A stretch of 64,000 bases of DNA from Lysinimonas soli (GTDB lineage: Bacteria; Actinomycetota; Actinomycetes; Actinomycetales; Microbacteriaceae): NCBI RefSeq assembly GCF_042655435.1, contig NZ_JBHSMG010000002.1, forward strand, positions 186,001 through 250,000. Reading direction: 5' to 3'. The position numbers and the translations under genes were made by a program. Position 1 is the stretch's first letter; every line of letters starts with the position of its first letter. Positions 60,655 through 64,000 of the stretch are shown here, piece after piece. The notes beneath the pieces were generated by a model, which made no database searches, was not told the origin of the DNA, and worked only from the letters and a program-made list of their open reading frames with translations.

Positions 60655-61563
60655 ATGGAGCCGATCCGCACCCGATACGAGCCGCACCGCGAGGTGTCGC
60701 TGCGGTTGACGCTGGCGCCGCTCGGTCAGGGCAGCACCGACCCGACCCTCCAGCGGGATGCCGGGGGCGCCTGGCTCACGATGGCGACCGCCGCCGGAGC
60801 CGCGAGCCTGCACCTCGTCTCGCGGGCGGGCGGAGTCGACGCCGCCGCCTGGGGGCCGGGAGCCGAGCTCGCCATCGCCGGGGTGCCCGCGCTGCTCGGG
60901 TCGGACGATGACGACACCGGGTTCGAGCCGGCGCTGCATCCGCTCGTGGCCGAGCTGCACCACCGCACGCCCGGCCTGCGCCTGACGCGGGCGGCGCGCA
61001 TCCTCCCCTTCCTCATCCCGACCGTCCTCGCGCAGAAGGTCACGGGCATCGAGGCCAAACGCGCTTGGCGCGAACTGGTGCGGCGGCACGGCGAGCCGGC
61101 GCCCGGTCCCGCCCCGCTCGGCATGCGGGTCGCCCCACCCGCCGGGGTCTGGCGGCGAGTGCCCTCGTGGGAGTGGCATCGGGCCGGCGTGGGTCCCCAG
61201 CGTTCGGACACGGTCATGCGGATCGCCGCCGTCGGGGAGTCGCTCGAGCGGGCCGCCGCCGACGCGCTCGCCGACGCCGAGCGCAAGCTCCGCAGCATCC
61301 CGGGAATCGGCGGATGGACCGTCGCCGAGACCCTGCAGCGCTCGCACGGCGACCCGGACGCGGTGAGCGTCGGCGACCTCCACCTCTGCAAGCGCGTGGG
61401 CACCGCGCTCGTCGGGCACCGGGTCGACGACGACGGAATGCTCGAGCTCCTGGAGCCGTGGCGTGGCCAGCGGCAGCGGGTGGTGCGCCTGATCGAGGCG
61501 GCCGGTATCGGCTACGAGCGGCATGGTCCGCGCATGACGATCCCCGAGCACCGAGCGCGCTGA
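60655..61563 (+). CDS. HhH-GPD DNA glycosylase (3-methyladenine/AlkA-like)
   Basis: A 302-residue base-excision repair glycosylase. The N-terminal part (1-110) has an AlkA-like beta layout. Residues 110-290 hold the helix-hairpin-helix, seen as LRSIPGIGGWTVAETLQRS, and the catalytic Asp in VSVGDLHLCK. The preceding VLAQKVTGIEAKRAWREL is also typical. It removes alkylated or damaged bases. ATG 60655 is 83 bp from the divergent pfkA start. Confidence 0.86.
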   Translation: MEPIRTRYEPHREVSLRLTLAPLGQGSTDPTLQRDAGGAWLTMATAAGAASLHLVSRAGGVDAAAWGPGAELAIAGVPALLGSDDDDTGFEPALHPLVAELHHRTPGLRLTRAARILPFLIPTVLAQKVTGIEAKRAWRELVRRHGEPAPGPAPLGMRVAPPAGVWRRVPSWEWHRAGVGPQRSDTVMRIAAVGESLERAAADALADAERKLRSIPGIGGWTVAETLQRSHGDPDAVSVGDLHLCKRVGTALVGHRVDDDGMLELLEPWRGQRQRVVRLIEAAGIGYERHGPRMTIPEHRAR

Positions 61564-61617
61564 GCACGCCATCGTGCCCTCGCGACGCGGGTCGGTCGCA
61601 CGGGGGACCGGGCGTGT

Positions 61618-61653
61618 ACCCCCTTGTGGGGGGTGGACTCCCCGGTCTAGCGT
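61618..61653 (+). promoter_or_regulatory. C5/G5 palindrome and -10 of the S53 peptidase gene
   Basis: ACCCCC-N5-GGGGGT (61618-61634) and a -10-like TAGCGT (61648-61653), about 45 bp before the ATG. A GGGGGACC lies just upstream at about 61602. Similar elements occur upstream of three other exported-protein genes. Confidence 0.5.
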
Positions 61654-61696
61654 CACCCGGGTGAGCTCTCGCTCTTTTCACAGGGAAAGGAACTCG

Positions 61697-63697
61697 ATGG
61701 TCAACCGCACGCGCCGTCAGGCGTCCATCCGAAGGACGGCGACGATCGCCGCCTCCCTCGCCGCCGCGATCGGGCTCAGCCTGACCGGCGTCTCGGCCGC
61801 CTCCGCCGCCGATCGAACCAGCTACTCGGGATCCGTTCCACGCTGGGCGACCTCGGCGAACGACGTCGGGGCCGCGGATGCCACGGCGACCTTCGAGGGC
61901 GAGGTCTACCTCCCCCTGCGCAACGCGAAGGCCGCGACGGCTCTGGCGACCGCCGTCTCGTCGCCGGGCATCGGGTATCGACAGGGGCTGTCGGCGGCCG
62001 ACTGGATCGCGCGCTTCGCGCCCACTCAGGCTGACAGCGATGCGGTGGTCGGCTACCTGACCTCGCAGGGCTTCACGATCAGCGCCGTGCCGGCAAGCCG
62101 TCAGTACGTGGTGTTCCGCGGAACCGCGGCGCAGTTCGGCGCGGCGTTCGGCACGAGCCTGCACGACTACTCCTACGCCGGAACCACGCTCGCGGCGCCG
62201 TCGTCCGCGCCCTCGCTGCCCATCGCGCTCGGAGCGAAGGTCTCGGGGGTCGGGATCGACCAGTCGCGGCTGCTGACGCACCCCGACTCGGTCAAGCAGG
62301 GTGACATCCCGGGTGACAGCGGGGTGCAGTCCTTCGGGCGCCAGACCGCGGCGCCCTCCGGCGCGATCGCGACGCCGTGCTCCAGCTACATCGGCCAGAA
62401 CATCGTGACCGTGCCGGCCGCCTACAACGGGCAGACGCAGTACAGCACCTACAACTGCGGTTACACGCCCTCGCAGCTGCGCTCGGCCTACGGCATCTCG
62501 GCGCTGCCGAGGTCGCAGAACGGCGCCGGCCAGACCGTCGCGATCATCGACGCCTACGCCTCGCCTTCGATCGTGAGCGACGTCAACACCTACTCCTCCG
62601 CGCTCGGCGAGCCGGGGCTGACCGCGGCCAACTACTCCCAGATCGTGCCGGATCCCAGCCAGTTCGTCGACCAGGAGGCGTGTGCGTTCCCCAGCGGCTG
62701 GCAGGGTGAGCAGACCCTCGACGTCGAAGCCGTGCACGGCCTCGCGACGGGCGCGAAGATCCTCTACGTCGGTGGATTCAACTGCGGCGGCGGCCTCGAT
62801 GTCGCCCTGTCGAAGATCCTCGACGGCAAGCTCGCCAACATCGTGAGCAACAGCTACGGCGACCTGGGCGAAGCGGTGCCGAGCGACGTGCTCGCCGGTG
62901 AGAACAACCTCTACCTCCAGGCGGCGGGCGAGGGCGTCGGCCTGTACTTCTCCAGCGGCGACAACGGCGACGAGGTCGCCAACGTCGGCCAACCCCAGCC
63001 GGACTTCCCGGCGTCGTCGCCCTGGGTGACCGCAGTCGGTGGGACGACCCTCGCGATCGATCAGAAGGGCAAGATCTCGTACGAGACCGGATGGGGGGAC
63101 ACGGTCGACAAGATCGTCGCCGACCCGGGCACCGGGGCCCTGAGCTACGCCGAGGCGCTGCCCGGGTCGCGCTTCGTGGGCGGCGCGGGCGGCGGGGTGA
63201 GCACCGTGTTCGGCCAGCCCTGGTACCAGCACGGCATCGTGCCGAACTCGCTCGCGCACGGCCAGCGGGTCTCGCCCGACATCGCGGCCCTCGCCGACCC
63301 GTACACCGGGTTCTCGATCGGCATCAGCCCGATCGTCGACGACACGACGCTCGAGACCGGCGCCTTCGAGAACGAGACGTACGGGGGGACCTCGCTGGCA
63401 TCCCCGCTCACGGCGGCGCAGATCGCGATCGTGCAGCAGCTGACGCACTCGACGATCGGGTTCGCGAACCCGACTCTGTATGCGCTCGACCGGGTGCTGC
63501 CGAACGCCTTCCGTGACGTGCTGCCGCAGAACCCGCGGCAGGCCGTGGCCTACACGAGCAAGACCAGCGGCAACAGCTACCTGGTGAGCTTCGACACCGA
63601 CACCACGCTCAGGACGACGGCGAAGTACGACGACGTCACGGGCATCGGCGGCGTCTCGTTCTCGCTGCTGACGCTGCTCGGGCAGGGCAGGCACTAG
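61697..63697 (+). CDS. Secreted S53-family (sedolisin/kumamolisin-type) serine carboxyl protease
   Basis: A 667-residue exported protease. Signal peptide to about residue 36 (ending SAASA), a Pro-kumamolisin prodomain (about 40-230) and the catalytic domain (about 240-660). Catalytic Glu338 and Asp342 are in GEQTLDVE, the oxyanion Asp422 in SSGDNGDE and the nucleophile Ser566 in GGTSLASPL. These acid-active enzymes cut extracellular proteins. Ca-site residues near the C-terminus (DDVTGIGG) are visible. Strong ribosome site GGGAAAGGAACTCG before ATG. Confidence 0.93.
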   Translation: MVNRTRRQASIRRTATIAASLAAAIGLSLTGVSAASAADRTSYSGSVPRWATSANDVGAADATATFEGEVYLPLRNAKAATALATAVSSPGIGYRQGLSAADWIARFAPTQADSDAVVGYLTSQGFTISAVPASRQYVVFRGTAAQFGAAFGTSLHDYSYAGTTLAAPSSAPSLPIALGAKVSGVGIDQSRLLTHPDSVKQGDIPGDSGVQSFGRQTAAPSGAIATPCSSYIGQNIVTVPAAYNGQTQYSTYNCGYTPSQLRSAYGISALPRSQNGAGQTVAIIDAYASPSIVSDVNTYSSALGEPGLTAANYSQIVPDPSQFVDQEACAFPSGWQGEQTLDVEAVHGLATGAKILYVGGFNCGGGLDVALSKILDGKLANIVSNSYGDLGEAVPSDVLAGENNLYLQAAGEGVGLYFSSGDNGDEVANVGQPQPDFPASSPWVTAVGGTTLAIDQKGKISYETGWGDTVDKIVADPGTGALSYAEALPGSRFVGGAGGGVSTVFGQPWYQHGIVPNSLAHGQRVSPDIAALADPYTGFSIGISPIVDDTTLETGAFENETYGGTSLASPLTAAQIAIVQQLTHSTIGFANPTLYALDRVLPNAFRDVLPQNPRQAVAYTSKTSGNSYLVSFDTDTTLRTTAKYDDVTGIGGVSFSLLTLLGQGRH

Positions 63698-63705
63698 AGA
63701 GCCCA

Positions 63706-63750
63706 AAGAGGTTCACCCGCGCCCGGTAACGTGGCGCGGGTGAACCTCTT
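63706..63750. terminator. 18-bp perfect hairpin overlapping a start codon
   Basis: Arms AAGAGGTTCACCCGCGCC (63706-63723) and GGCGCGGGTGAACCTCTT (63733-63750) are perfectly complementary with a 9-base loop. It begins 9 bp after the protease stop. The GTG start of the next gene lies inside its right arm. Confidence 0.85.
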
Positions 63751-64000
63751 CCTTCGGCTGCTCCGGCTCCGGCTCACCGTCGCGCGTCGGTCGCGATTGG
63801 ACTTTCTCGACGTCGGGCGCATGCCGATGCGCGTCGCCTTGACCGATCTCGACCCGCTGCGTCATGTCAACAACGGCGTCTACCTGTCGATGATGGACCT
63901 CGGCCGCATCGATCTGATGATGCGGTCCGGGGTCTGGAAGCGGCTCACCACGGCCGGCTACTACCCGGTGGTCGCCGCGCAGACGATCACCTACCGCAAG
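63740..64000 (+). CDS. Acyl-CoA thioesterase-like protein (N-terminal part)
   Basis: The first 87 codons of a thioesterase of the hot-dog fold (THEM6/YbgC-like), cut by the window end. It begins NLFLRLLRLRLTVARRS, then TDLDPLRHVNNGVYLSMMDLGRIDLMM, which contains the HVNN/HxxY-type core, and AAQTITYRK at the edge. GTG at 63740 matches the usual N-terminus; an in-frame GTG at 63731 is possible. Its start is inside the 18-bp hairpin. Confidence 0.8.
   Translation, partial: MNLFLRLLRLRLTVARRSRLDFLDVGRMPMRVALTDLDPLRHVNNGVYLSMMDLGRIDLMMRSGVWKRLTTAGYYPVVAAQTITYRK

Overview
The window is high-GC DNA from an actinobacterium, most likely a Microbacteriaceae-type member. The evidence is gene content: the pknA/pknB-pbpA-rodA-pstP-fhaB-fhaA cluster with crgA, a class E sortase, the NucS endonuclease, the coproporphyrin-dependent heme pathway and many GTG starts. 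No genus was assigned. The first 16 kb has the gene order usually found near the chromosome origin in this phylum.

Layout. 0-2 kb: an APC-family amino-acid permease. 2-6 kb: an EXPERA/TMEM97-like membrane protein, a cyclophilin, two tandem zinc-ribbon rhomboids (the first without catalytic residues) and crgA. 6-16.4 kb: class E sortase, a small membrane protein, an anthranilate/PABA synthase-type amidotransferase, then a minus-strand operon for cell growth and Ser/Thr phosphorylation (fhaA to pknB). 16.5-19.3 kb: tRNA-Leu(CAG), an intact IS256-family element and an orphan gene of lower GC. 19.3-25.4 kb: transporters, a membrane-anchored molybdopterin oxidoreductase and a rhodanese. 25.4-30 kb: a 2-methylcitrate cycle operon (gntR-prpD-prpB-prpC) with an unusual prpD-prpB spacer. 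30-32.7 kb: a type III polyketide synthase/methyltransferase/flavin monooxygenase operon resembling srsABC for phenolic lipids. 32.7-43.3 kb: a HAD phosphatase, nucS, an MFS exporter, an ABC exporter with its GbsR/MarR-type regulator, an M13 peptidase and a serine hydrolase. 43.3-46.3 kb: a sortase-anchored surface protein with an LALTG signal and a small membrane protein, with related promoters and leaders. 46.3-57.1 kb: a complete heme set from glutamyl-tRNA to heme (hemA, hemE, hemY, hemQ, hemH, hemC, hemD, hemB, hemL), interrupted by three small membrane-protein genes. 57.1-64 kb: a secreted DUF5648-repeat protein, DUF1304, pfkA, a DNA glycosylase, a secreted S53 protease and the start of a thioesterase.

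Functional links. The class E sortase at 6 kb is a plausible anchoring enzyme for the LALTG protein at 44 kb. Four genes for exported or membrane proteins (43.6, 45.9, 59.0 and 61.7 kb) carry runs of C and G in inverted repeat just upstream of -10-like sequences, which suggests a shared regulator. The prpD-prpB spacer combines a 10-unit hexamer repeat with a long hairpin that would hide a Shine-Dalgarno sequence.
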